Source: Cyclobacteriaceae bacterium (lineage in GTDB: Bacteria; Bacteroidota; Bacteroidia; Cytophagales; Cyclobacteriaceae). From it: a stretch of 45,918 bases of DNA. Made by a program: the position numbers and the translations under genes. Shown in pieces: positions 1 through 7,660 of the stretch. Each line of letters opens with the position of its first letter. Position 1 is the first letter of the stretch. Location of the stretch: assembly GCA_021604845.1 (NCBI GenBank), contig BQJT01000009.1:1-45918 (forward strand), given 5' to 3'. The notes beneath the pieces are model-generated. The model was given only the letters and a program-made list of their open reading frames with translations. It did not search any database and was not told the origin of the DNA.

Positions 1-120
1 CGAGACCTGGTCCATTGGTCCTGCTCCCGGCACCCCAAAGCTATGATATGCCTTTCGTCCGCTATCCTGAATGGTAGTTTGTAAGCCCGGGTTAAGTACA
101 GTTACTTCAAGTCTATTCAT
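1..120 (-). CDS. pxpC: 5-oxoprolinase subunit C, N-terminal part (biotin-dependent carboxyltransferase family)
   Basis: Only the first 40 codons are present; the gene runs off the left edge. They begin MNRLEVTVLNPGLQTTIQDS and continue with a GVPGAGPMDQ segment. This is the conserved N-terminus of the PxpC/KipA family (GLxTTxQDxGR...GVPxxGxMD). In known systems PxpA, PxpB and PxpC together cleave 5-oxoproline (pyroglutamate) to glutamate using ATP. The ATG at 118-120 lies inside the last codons of pxpB (8-base overlap), which argues for translational coupling. Function is assigned from the family and from its pxpA and pxpB neighbours. Confidence 0.9.
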   Translation of the reverse strand, partial: MNRLEVTVLNPGLQTTIQDSGRKAYHSFGVPGAGPMDQVS

Positions 121-832
121 AGATAGAGTCCCAGTCAAATATTTGTTCTTTCACTTTCAAGATCAGCTCCTGATAAACGGACAGGCTAATTGATCTGAAC
201 TTTACCTCATCTCCGGGCCGCAATACAAAATTATTTAGTGGGTTTTTCCTCAAAAGCGGCATCGGGGTACGTCCAACAACATACCACCCCCCAGGGGATT
301 CAGCTGGATAAATACCAGTCTGCTTCCCCGCTATCGCTATTGAGCGCTCCGGAATGCGCAGCACTGGTTTTGCTTTCCTTGGTAATTGCAGCGACTCAGG
401 AAGCACTCCCAGGTATGGAAACCCCGGCAGAAACCCAAGCATGTATACTCTGTAGATTTCGTCTGTATGGATGACTATGATTTCTTTTTTACTTAACCCT
501 GATAATCTGGAAACTTCCTCCAAATCGAGCGCAAACTTTTCATGATAGCACACTGGGATGGTCACTTTTCGAGCATGAGTTTTGCCGGAGACTACAGGTT
601 GTGTTGATAGCTCTTTTACTAACTTACCCAGTCTGCTATAGGGAATTTTTACTGGGTCATATCCTATGGTTATTGAGCAATAGGCAGGTGATATAAAGTT
701 TATCCCCTCAACCTTTTTCTGTTCAATTTGCCTGGAAAGGTCCAAAACTTTTTGATGTATAACAGGATTAATTTGTTGCTCAAAATTCACCACCACCGCC
801 TGGTCGCCCAATGGCATAACACTGATCCCCAT
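113..832 (-). CDS. pxpB: 5-oxoprolinase subunit B (KipI family)
   Basis: This 239-residue protein has the KipI/PxpB pattern. It carries an N-terminal 'PLGDQAVVVNF' strand, a central GFLPGFPYLG motif and the C-terminal cyclophilin-like block GKQTGIYPAESPGGW followed by VVGRTP. In Bacillus the homologue KipI also inhibits the kinase KinA, but a pxpA/pxpC context indicates the metabolic role in 5-oxoproline hydrolysis. The open frame extends 31 codons further upstream inside pxpA, but the ATG at 830-832 is the better start. It overlaps the pxpA stop as TAATG, and family homology begins there. It is co-transcribed with pxpA and pxpC. Confidence 0.92.
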   Translation of the reverse strand: MGISVMPLGDQAVVVNFEQQINPVIHQKVLDLSRQIEQKKVEGINFISPAYCSITIGYDPVKIPYSRLGKLVKELSTQPVVSGKTHARKVTIPVCYHEKFALDLEEVSRLSGLSKKEIIVIHTDEIYRVYMLGFLPGFPYLGVLPESLQLPRKAKPVLRIPERSIAIAGKQTGIYPAESPGGWYVVGRTPMPLLRKNPLNNFVLRPGDEVKFRSISLSVYQELILKVKEQIFDWDSIYE

Positions 833-1575
833 TACAAACTTTGTTTTAGTACTCCGTGATGTCGTAGCGTGCGATCCAGACTCCTCAGGATCTCTAGAGC
901 AGCAGGATTGTCTCCATGAATGCAAATAGTCTTTGCATTTACTGCTGTCTTACTGCCGTCATAGGCAGAAACCTGCTGGTCATTAATTATGTCCATTACC
1001 TGTTCACAAGCCAATTCAGGATTGGTAATCACAGCGCCTGGCAATGTCCGGGAACGCAAAGAACCATCCGACTCATATTTGCGGTCGGCAAATGCCTCCG
1101 GAACGAAAGTAAATCCCCTGGACTCAGATAACCTTTCTAGCAGACTTCCAGCTAATCCTACAATTTTCAGGCTTGCATCAGTTGCTGATACTGCATTTAG
1201 AAAAGTTGAAGCAGTATGCTCTTCCACCGACGCCTGGTGATACAAAGCGCCGTGTAATTTCACGTATTTAACGGAAGCACCCAGGTGTTCAGCGATATCC
1301 TTTAAGTCATTCAACTGATGCCTGATGATGTCCTCCAGTTTGTCCACCGGCAGATCCATCCTGTTGCGACCGAATCCTTTCTTGTCCGGGAACCCCGGAT
1401 GAGCGCCCACCTGAACCTTGTACATCATTGCCAATTTTATGGTGTTTTCCATTTGCCGTGTACCGCCGGCATGATAACCACAAGCGATATTGCTGGAGGT
1501 AATCAGGGGCATTATTTGTTCATCAATACCCGTAGCGGTTTCTCCCATGTCGCAGTTAATATCAATGCTTTTCAT
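832..1575 (-). CDS. pxpA: 5-oxoprolinase subunit A (LamB/YcsF family)
   Basis: This 247-residue protein begins MKSIDINCDMGE, the diagnostic LamB/YcsF start, followed by NIACGYHAGG, VGAHPGFPD and KYVKLHGALYH. Family members are TIM-like barrel proteins forming the 5-oxoproline ring-opening part of the PxpABC enzyme in the cytoplasm. The usual HAGD is HAGG here. I chose the ATG at 1573-1575; a TTG four codons upstream (1587) is also in frame but adds no conserved residues. The gene lies 24 bases after the Nramp-like transporter and its stop overlaps the pxpB start. Confidence 0.93.
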   Translation of the reverse strand: MKSIDINCDMGETATGIDEQIMPLITSSNIACGYHAGGTRQMENTIKLAMMYKVQVGAHPGFPDKKGFGRNRMDLPVDKLEDIIRHQLNDLKDIAEHLGASVKYVKLHGALYHQASVEEHTASTFLNAVSATDASLKIVGLAGSLLERLSESRGFTFVPEAFADRKYESDGSLRSRTLPGAVITNPELACEQVMDIINDQQVSAYDGSKTAVNAKTICIHGDNPAALEILRSLDRTLRHHGVLKQSL

Positions 1576-1599
1576 TACAATGCTCAATATTTTCTGGGA

Positions 1600-2805
1600 T
1601 CACCAAAAGCTGTTCACAGCACCTGTCATGCTTTTTATTCCCAGGATAACGGTAACAATAATAACCAAAATACCACAGACATTGAGCCATTTGGAATTGG
1701 TACCAGCTCCCATGATTTTCGTATCATTCATTATCCACAGCAGCAATAAAGCCAGAAGGGGTAGCAGTAAACCATTGGCAAACTGGGCAAACAGGATTAC
1801 CAGGGTAGGTTTGAATCCTAAACTGGAGAAAATCATCCCTGTAATCAGTACCAGTCCCCAAATTATTCGAAATGGAGATGACTTAAGGTTGGAGTCCCAA
1901 CCCATTACCTCGGTGGTAGCGTAGGATGCCGCCAGGGGTGCCGTAATTGCGGAAGAGAGCCCGGCGGCAAGAAAGCCGGTGGTTATAAAAATTGTTGACC
2001 AACTTCCTAACAGGGGAGTTAACTGGCTGGCAAGATCGCCAATGCCATTTATACCGCCGGATGCATCCACCGCCATTGCTGAGGTAATCAGAATAGCCAT
2101 GGTAATTACTCCCCCTCCCAATACAGAAATGATGGTATCCAATCGCGCAGCGGAATAATCGGAATCAGACCAGCGTGTTTTAGCAGTAGATGCGTGGAGG
2201 AATAAATTGTACGGTACCACTGTGGTACCAATCAAACTGATTATCATCACCAATGATCCGTCAGGTACAGAAGGGTAGAATAACCCTCGAAGAATATCGG
2301 GCAGATTTGGTTTTAAGCACAGGGCTGAAACCAAGAAAACCAGCCCCATTGTTCCCACCAGAAACATTAAAGCTTTTTCGATCAGTTTATATTTTCCTTG
2401 CCACAGTAAAAGAAAAGCAACCAGTCCAATTGCCAGGACCCATGGATTGAAAGATCCGACCAGGTCGGGAACGGCCAATCCGAGAACCGCACCGGATATA
2501 TTGCCGGCTTCATAGGCGGCGTTTCCAACAAATATCGCCACAATAACCAGCATAGAACCCATTAATTTCGCAGCCGGATGGCGAATCTTATATCTAATCG
2601 CTTCTCCAAGCCCCATTTGCCCGGTAGTTCCCAGCCTTGCGGCCATTTCCTGAAGCAGGAGCGTGGCTAAGATAGAAAACAGCACTGCCCATAGTAACGT
2701 AAAACCGTAACTGCTTCCGGCAAAGGTTGCAGTTGTGACCGTACCGGGGCCAATAAACGCTGCAGCAACCATGGCACCGGGACCAATGTTTAAGAATCTC
2801 TTCAA
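1600..2805 (-). CDS. Nramp-superfamily transporter of the YcsG type, probably not a metal transporter
   Basis: The protein has 401 residues with about 11 hydrophobic segments. It starts from TTG at 2803-2805 as MKRFLNIGPGAMVAAAFIGP. It clearly belongs to the Nramp fold, but both metal-site motifs differ. Helix 1 reads FIGPGTVTTA where metal carriers have DPGN, and helix 6 reads VVPYNLFLHA where they have MPHN. The metal-binding Asp, Met and His are therefore missing. In Bacillus subtilis the related YcsG sits in the ycsF-ycsG-ycsI-kipI-kipA operon, the same association as here. I infer import of 5-oxoproline or another organic substrate to feed PxpABC. It is the first gene of the pxp operon. 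Confidence 0.8.
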   Translation of the reverse strand: MKRFLNIGPGAMVAAAFIGPGTVTTATFAGSSYGFTLLWAVLFSILATLLLQEMAARLGTTGQMGLGEAIRYKIRHPAAKLMGSMLVIVAIFVGNAAYEAGNISGAVLGLAVPDLVGSFNPWVLAIGLVAFLLLWQGKYKLIEKALMFLVGTMGLVFLVSALCLKPNLPDILRGLFYPSVPDGSLVMIISLIGTTVVPYNLFLHASTAKTRWSDSDYSAARLDTIISVLGGGVITMAILITSAMAVDASGGINGIGDLASQLTPLLGSWSTIFITTGFLAAGLSSAITAPLAASYATTEVMGWDSNLKSSPFRIIWGLVLITGMIFSSLGFKPTLVILFAQFANGLLLPLLALLLLWIMNDTKIMGAGTNSKWLNVCGILVIIVTVILGIKSMTGAVNSFW

Positions 2806-2822
2806 GGGCGGTACAAATTAAT

Positions 2823-2856
2823 TAAATAAAAAGAAGTCACCTTGATATAGGTGACT
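2823..2856 (-). terminator. Rho-independent terminator or attenuator hairpin upstream of the Nramp-like gene
   Basis: AGTCACCT (2835-2842) and AGGTGACT (2849-2856) form a perfect 8-bp stem with a 6-base loop. On the minus strand the stem is followed by a T-rich run (TTCTTTTTATTT). It lies 134 bases after the SelA-like gene and only 29 bases before the Nramp-like start. It may terminate the upstream gene or act as a leader attenuator of the pxp operon. Confidence 0.6.
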
Positions 2857-2881
2857 CTTATGTTTCAGACAAACTGTGCCT

Positions 2882-2959
2882 TCAGCACTCCTGTAAAATT
2901 ACTTTTACAGGAACCTGGTTGGTATCAATGTCAAATACTTCCTTTAGAATTTCACGGGT
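2882..2959 (-). pseudogene. Possible 3' remnant of a small coding sequence
   Basis: After the SelA-like stop, one minus-strand frame is open from 2959 to a TGA at 2882-2884. It reads EVFDIDTNQVPVKVILQEC at its end, protein-like in composition, but has no start codon. A different frame just upstream offers a short ATG peptide beginning MKYEFHKPVKF. This may be a decayed short gene or chance. I do not recognise a family. Confidence 0.2.
2889..2912. repeat. 10-bp perfect inverted repeat
   Basis: TCCTGTAAAA (2889-2898) and TTTTACAGGA (2903-2912) are exact reverse complements separated by TTAC. No T-run follows on either strand, so it is not a simple terminator. It lies in the leader of the pxp operon, upstream of the terminator-like hairpin. 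Confidence 0.6.
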
Positions 2960-2989
2960 TTATGAAATTCATATTTCATTCAACCGGTT

Positions 2990-4606
2990 TTAAGTTGCCA
3001 GCGGTGGCCCACCGGGTATTTGAATAGGCTTTCTGTTCTGCTTGTAACTGGTTCTCTTTGCCGAGAACCGGGCAGTAAGATATTCACCCAGGAAAATCGA
3101 CCCTTCCATAGTATCTGAAGCGGCCTTTCCATCGAAAAGAAAGGTCACATTATCTCCGGGAATCCGTACCTGGCTGTGAAGTTTTACCTGATCCCCTTCA
3201 ACCATTCCAATCAAATCCCTTGATGAAAACTCTCCCCGATGGGTACCCTGAATCCAGTTACCATCCTGCTCGATATACAAAGCTTGTTTGCTGGTACTAC
3301 TGAAAAAGTGAACTTCCAGGTCCCAGTGACCTGTGAGTGATACATCAGCCTTCTTTAGCTCGTTTGAAATTGGTTCCCTTTTTGCAGAAAGTAGTGTGTA
3401 AAGCCGGTCCGCGACTATTTTTTCCTGTCCGTCCTGCATCTGGCTGGGGGTAATATTAATAGACGCTTTACCATCCTCATCGTGATCCCCAATAGCCAGT
3501 CGAGGTGGTTTTCGAGCGCAGTCCTCAGCCACCTGATAACCGGTAATGTTTAGCTCCTGAGGATCCCAATTTAGGATCAATCGCGGTGCCCGGTTGTTCA
3601 ACGCCGATACCTGGCTGTCGTCAGGTAATTTAATTTCTGATTCAACACCCTTCAGTTTGGTTACCTTTTTTGCGATATGATCCAATCTGTCCAACCAGGT
3701 TTGCCATTCTTTATCATGATCGCGAGTAGTCCATGCTTCCACGGCAGCCAACATACCCAGCATTTCTTCTTTACCCACTTTATTGTCCCTGCCCGGTCCA
3801 TGATGCGGAGAGCTGGCCTGCCAGGTCGACATCAATAAGTTCTTATCGCCCAACACCAATCCTGCACATTGTGGTCCGCAAATTGCTTTACCGCCACTGT
3901 AGGCCACTACCGTGCCACCTCTTGCCAGATGTACCGGGGGAATTGTCAGGTTTTCAGCCGCCGCATCCACCAGGATTGGCACCCCATGGGGTTTTGCCAG
4001 TTCTGCCATGACTTCTAGTGAAAATGGTTCTCCGGTATTGGATGCGGGGTTGGTCATCATGTAGATCATGGCAGTACGAGGATTAAGGGCTTTGGCCATT
4101 TCATCCGGGGTGTCAACAGTAATTACTTTCACCCCGATGTTTCTTACTGCATGGTCATAGGCATTTCTTGAATGACGTGGAATAATAACCTCGTCCTTAT
4201 CAAACCCTGTGAGATCGGGGATACGAATCAGTTTTTCAGGATTCCCTCCGGTAACACAGGCAGCGGTGACGTGCTTCAATGCTGCTGCACATCCAGCGGT
4301 TACAATGCCCCAGTCCGATTCGGTCAATGCAGCCAGTTTTTTACCAATTCCCTCTGCCAGTTCATCATATTGAACGAAGTGACCGGAAGCTTCCTCTTGT
4401 GCTTTTAATACTTCCGGCCGTTCAATAGAACCACCAATAATGGTAAAAGTACCCCGGCAATTTATCACCGGTTCAATTCCCAACGACCGGTAGATATTTG
4501 CCTCTGCACCTTCTGAAGGGGAGTTTCCAAATATTTCCTGGTGATAAATTGTACCCCCGGCAAACGGTAACACGGAAAGGCTTTTAACTATCTCTCTTCG
4601 ATTCAT
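2990..4606 (-). CDS. Exported SelA-like PLP-dependent enzyme with a C-terminal extra domain
   Basis: The protein has 538 residues. Residues 1-25 (MNRREIVKSLSVLPFAGG) resemble a Tat signal with a twin Arg. Residues 40-415 form a fold-type I PLP enzyme of the SelA/DgaE-like family. The likely Schiff-base Lys is K240 in YSGGKAICGPQ, with the PLP-binding D214 in ILVDAAAE. The usual family length is about 370-400 residues. The extra C-terminus (about 420-525, from DVSLTGHWDL) is beta-rich and resembles the small add-on domains of secreted Bacteroidota enzymes. Such proteins often pair with the amidohydrolase family found next door, so a joint role in degrading an amino-sugar or amino-acid derivative is plausible. 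The substrate is unknown. The start is an ATG at 4604-4606. Confidence 0.8.
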   Translation of the reverse strand: MNRREIVKSLSVLPFAGGTIYHQEIFGNSPSEGAEANIYRSLGIEPVINCRGTFTIIGGSIERPEVLKAQEEASGHFVQYDELAEGIGKKLAALTESDWGIVTAGCAAALKHVTAACVTGGNPEKLIRIPDLTGFDKDEVIIPRHSRNAYDHAVRNIGVKVITVDTPDEMAKALNPRTAMIYMMTNPASNTGEPFSLEVMAELAKPHGVPILVDAAAENLTIPPVHLARGGTVVAYSGGKAICGPQCAGLVLGDKNLLMSTWQASSPHHGPGRDNKVGKEEMLGMLAAVEAWTTRDHDKEWQTWLDRLDHIAKKVTKLKGVESEIKLPDDSQVSALNNRAPRLILNWDPQELNITGYQVAEDCARKPPRLAIGDHDEDGKASINITPSQMQDGQEKIVADRLYTLLSAKREPISNELKKADVSLTGHWDLEVHFFSSTSKQALYIEQDGNWIQGTHRGEFSSRDLIGMVEGDQVKLHSQVRIPGDNVTFLFDGKAASDTMEGSIFLGEYLTARFSAKRTSYKQNRKPIQIPGGPPLAT

Positions 4607-4649
4607 ATCAGTTTAACTTTTGGACGAAGTCCGATTTTACTTAAAAATT

Positions 4650-4870
4650 TTTGGCTGTAAGCTTATTTTGATCCCAAACGACTTAGTGGTAACAATCATA
4701 TTCGGGGCATACCTAAGTTAAGAAACTTTGACATCACATTCAGTATGTTCTTCAATCCAGCGTTCATACTAAACCGATGAAGATCTGTCCCAATGAATCC
4801 GGGCAAAGTCTTTGTTCTAAAGCAGGAACCGCTAATTGGTAATGAATGCTTCCTACTCATGCCCAACATC
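4650..4870 (-). pseudogene. Decayed internal fragment of a second amidohydrolase gene
   Basis: This gap between two genes, read on the minus strand, matches residues 275-329 of the adjacent amidohydrolase in pieces of different frames. It begins with DVGHE in the TGA stop of the intact gene. After a frame change come GSIHYQLAVPALEQ (intact: GSFIWHQAVPSIEQ), then IGTDLHRFSMN (intact: ISTDLHYWSMN), then LNVMSKFLNLGM (intact: ANLLSKFLCMGM), and then an in-frame stop. Similarity is clear from 4870 to about 4705 and weak to about 4650. It is best explained as the relic of a tandem duplicate whose ends are deleted and which carries at least two frameshifts and a stop. Confidence 0.82.
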
Positions 4871-6125
4871 AGTACTTGAGTGGTTCAATGTCCCAGGCAG
4901 GCACCGAGATTCCATTAAGGTCCCACACAACCTCTCCACCCAGAAGAGTTAGTTCGGCCACTACTTTTTGGTTCCCATTCATTTTTCTGCCCCTGGAATC
5001 CATGAAGCCGAATTCACCTTGTTCCAAACTGAATACCGCGATATCCGCAACAGCACCAATTGACAAATGCCCCAGTTCCGGTCGTTGGATCACCTGGGCT
5101 GGTTTCCAGGTGGCCCGGCTGATTACATCCTGCAGACTCATTCCCATACAGAGGAATTTAGATAACAAATTAGCCATATCCTTCATGCCATCATTCATAC
5201 TCCAGTAGTGCAGATCGGTGCTGATTACATCCGGCAAAAAGCCCTGTTCAATCGACGGTACCGCCTGATGCCAGATGAAACTTCCCCCTCCGTGTCCCAC
5301 ATCAAAAATAATACCCCGGTCCTGAGCCTCGAATATAAAAGGTTTTACTTCACCTTGCTCATTCACTACTGTTTCCCGGTTTCGGGTGTAAGAGTAAGTA
5401 TGGGTGAAAATATCCCCGGGCCGCAGGGTTTCCAGGAACAGTTTTTTAATAGAGCGCATTGGATCATGCTCTCCAAAATCCACCATTACCGGCACATTGG
5501 CAATATTTCCGGCCGCCACCGCACGCTCTTCAGGAATAAAATCAGCGCCCCGGTAGTGATGGGCTTTCACTCCTATAATGTGGTCGGGATAGTTGTCTAT
5601 CATGAATGCAGTAAGTGTAGCATCCATATCATTAACGTTTTGTGCTTCCAGCCTTCCGTACATGCCACTTCCTACTATACTAATAAATGCCAGCACCCTG
5701 GTTTTAGCATGATCGATGGTTTGGTGTTTGAATTGCCTGAAAGTACGCCACCCAGATGAGCCGGCGTCAACTACAGTGGTAACTCCAGAACGGAAGGTAA
5801 AGCCATCCGGCGCCAGGCCGCCCGGAGCATTGGCAATGTAGGAATCCATATCCGTACCATTAAACACATGCGCATGCATATCAATCAACCCGGGAGTAAG
5901 ATAAAGTCCAGAGGCATCAATTACTTGCTTGCTTTGAGCGGCTGGGATATTGGTGGTGACGTTGTAGATCATACCATCTTTAACCGCCACGTCCATAATG
6001 CCATCAATGCCATTTTTAGCATCGATCACATGCCCGCCTTTTAATAGAAGATCAATGTCCTGAGCCCGGGTAAGGTTAGTGAACGCCAGCGACAGAATGG
6101 CCAGTAAGAGTAAATGTATTTGCAA
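4869..6125 (-). CDS. Secreted amidohydrolase/deacetylase-family metallohydrolase
   Basis: The protein has 418 residues. A signal peptide (1-21, ending TRAQ) is followed by an amidohydrolase-superfamily barrel. Metal ligands can be read: H84 and H86 (DMHAHVF), the probable carboxylated K187 (GVKAHH), H220, H242 (HTYS) and catalytic D304 (STDLH). The pattern fits the EF_0837-type deacetylase group, which often accompanies SelA-like PLP enzymes, as here. It probably acts in the periplasm on an N-acylated or cyclic amide substrate. No ATG is near the N-terminus; a TTG at 6123-6125 gives a proper signal peptide. A ruined second copy lies immediately downstream. Confidence 0.85.
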   Translation of the reverse strand: MQIHLLLLAILSLAFTNLTRAQDIDLLLKGGHVIDAKNGIDGIMDVAVKDGMIYNVTTNIPAAQSKQVIDASGLYLTPGLIDMHAHVFNGTDMDSYIANAPGGLAPDGFTFRSGVTTVVDAGSSGWRTFRQFKHQTIDHAKTRVLAFISIVGSGMYGRLEAQNVNDMDATLTAFMIDNYPDHIIGVKAHHYRGADFIPEERAVAAGNIANVPVMVDFGEHDPMRSIKKLFLETLRPGDIFTHTYSYTRNRETVVNEQGEVKPFIFEAQDRGIIFDVGHGGGSFIWHQAVPSIEQGFLPDVISTDLHYWSMNDGMKDMANLLSKFLCMGMSLQDVISRATWKPAQVIQRPELGHLSIGAVADIAVFSLEQGEFGFMDSRGRKMNGNQKVVAELTLLGGEVVWDLNGISVPAWDIEPLKY

Positions 6126-6157
6126 ATTTTTGAGATTTGTTGTTGTCTGATTTAAAC

Positions 6158-6910
6158 TTAACCCTGTTCCAAAAATACCCGCCTGATGTTAGAAACAGTA
6201 TTTGCATAGATCTCCTTATCTCTCATAACCAACCAATCCGGATGTTCCAGAAAATCCTTCCAGGCCTGATCACGATGTTCCATATCCCGATAATTTAACA
6301 TATAAACCAAAGAGGGAACATAGGAGCCAACCATCATAGAACCGAAGAAGACAGGGTTAAGATCTACCTTATAAAAAAGTTCAAGTTCTTCATCATTGAA
6401 CATTTTGGTTTTTCGTCTAACAGCATCTTCATTAACACCTTCATAGATTCTAAGCTCGAACAGAGCGGCATTTTCAATGGGAGTTTTCATTTGCTTCAGG
6501 CCATCAAACGCATATAATAACGAAGAAGAGATGCGGTTAAAGGTTTGACCCGATTCAGAATAACCCTTGGATTGCTGAACAAAGCGCTCATTCGACCTGT
6601 TGGAAAAGGCATTTTGATAGCTGGCAAAGTCAGGGAATGAGGTAAGTGTCCAGAGTTGGGAGGGAAGTGCCTGGCCAGATTCCACAAAAGTCATAAAGTG
6701 GTTTGCTCCGTGGTTCTGAACATAAGGCTTCTCAACATCATTCAAATAAGCAGTTAAGGCCCCTCTATTACCTCCCCAGGAGAGTTCGTAGGTGCGTAGC
6801 TCATATATCTCGTTCTCAGACGCTGCATCTTGACCAAATGAACCTCCTGCGGTATAAGGTGCTACCAGCGGGGCAGCTGCAGCTGTGGTGACAAACTTTC
6901 TTCTTTTCAT
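6158..6910 (-). CDS. Tat-exported NIPSNAP-family protein (two domains)
   Basis: This 250-residue protein starts MKRRKFVTTAAAAPLVAPYT, a Tat-type signal. It contains two ferredoxin-like NIPSNAP repeats: one from about 34 (YELRTYELSWG) and one from about 147 (FELRIYEGVNED). NIPSNAP proteins are small alpha/beta-barrel proteins of unclear biochemical role that occur beside catabolic dehydrogenases and hydrolases in Bacteroidota. It lies 32 bases upstream of the amidohydrolase and in the same direction, so it is probably in one transcript with it. Confidence 0.85.
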   Translation of the reverse strand: MKRRKFVTTAAAAPLVAPYTAGGSFGQDAASENEIYELRTYELSWGGNRGALTAYLNDVEKPYVQNHGANHFMTFVESGQALPSQLWTLTSFPDFASYQNAFSNRSNERFVQQSKGYSESGQTFNRISSSLLYAFDGLKQMKTPIENAALFELRIYEGVNEDAVRRKTKMFNDEELELFYKVDLNPVFFGSMMVGSYVPSLVYMLNYRDMEHRDQAWKDFLEHPDWLVMRDKEIYANTVSNIRRVFLEQG

Positions 6911-7002
6911 AATTGTAACTTAAGCACTTCTAAGTAAGTTGAAAAAACTTTTTATTAAAAGAAAGCACCAGTATTTTCCCCGAAACCATCACCAGATAAA
7001 GA

Positions 7003-7566
7003 TTAATTACCCAGATAGGAGTTCTTGATATCATTCAGGGTTTCAATAAAAAGTTTACGGTCACCAAAGATATTGCTTAGTACCAGTGAGCCCTGAATTT
7101 TAATCAGGGATTCCAGTGCCAGAAGTTTCGATTTTTTCTTTTTAAACCCAAAGTCTTTTCCGATGTGCTCAAAAGACTTCAACCATTTCTGACAGTTTTC
7201 ACGAATCTGTGCACCAAATATTTCCATTCCCGATTGCATCGACAAAGCCCGGTAAAGACAATTTGCCCCTCCGTTGTCATAGATCAGAGCAATACTTCTC
7301 AGAGCAGCAGTCAACTTTTTTTTTGGTTTCTTCTTTTTTGCTGTTAGTACGCTGAATACACGATGCTCAAATTCACCGGTAAAATGGTCAAGCACGGATT
7401 GAACCAGGGTTTCTTTACCACCGGGGTAGCGGTGATATAAACTGGCTTTTTTTAGTCCACCAACCAATGCCAGATCATTTAAACTAGATCCATCATAGCC
7501 CCTGGATCTGAGAATTTCTAACATGTTTACAGTTAGTTCCTGATCACTAATTTTTTGTGGTCTCAT
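7003..7566 (-). CDS. TetR/AcrR-family transcriptional regulator
   Basis: This 187-residue protein has an N-terminal helix-turn-helix: MLEILRSRGYDGSSLNDLA, then GLKKASLYHRYPGGKETLV. The SLYHRYPGGKE recognition helix is typical of TetR regulators, with the usual YxYF region altered to YHRYPG as in one subgroup. The ligand domain (60-187) is alpha-helical and Lys-rich (AKKKKPKKK at about 76-84). It lies upstream of the NIPSNAP, amidohydrolase and SelA-like genes on the same strand and may control them. The palindrome at 7610-7621 is a candidate binding site. Confidence 0.88.
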   Translation of the reverse strand: MRPQKISDQELTVNMLEILRSRGYDGSSLNDLALVGGLKKASLYHRYPGGKETLVQSVLDHFTGEFEHRVFSVLTAKKKKPKKKLTAALRSIALIYDNGGANCLYRALSMQSGMEIFGAQIRENCQKWLKSFEHIGKDFGFKKKKSKLLALESLIKIQGSLVLSNIFGDRKLFIETLNDIKNSYLGN

Positions 7567-7609
7567 GATGTTCAGTTTAGGCGCTTCCGGTTAATTTACT
7601 AAAATTACT

Positions 7610-7621
7610 TACCGAATGGTA
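7610..7621. promoter_or_regulatory. Candidate TetR operator
   Basis: TACCGAATGGTA is a 12-base sequence with TACC and GGTA arms, 44 bases upstream of the TetR gene start. A short TACC-N4-GGTA element just ahead of a TetR-family gene fits an autoregulatory site. One short palindrome alone is weak evidence. Confidence 0.35.
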
Positions 7622-7660
7622 GGCATTTACAATGCGTCCGGGATGAAAAGAGGTAATGTT

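Noticed and set aside
2990-4606. The SelA-like protein as true selenocysteine synthase.
   Set aside because: It has a Tat signal, an additional C-terminal domain and no selB or selD neighbour; its context is catabolic.
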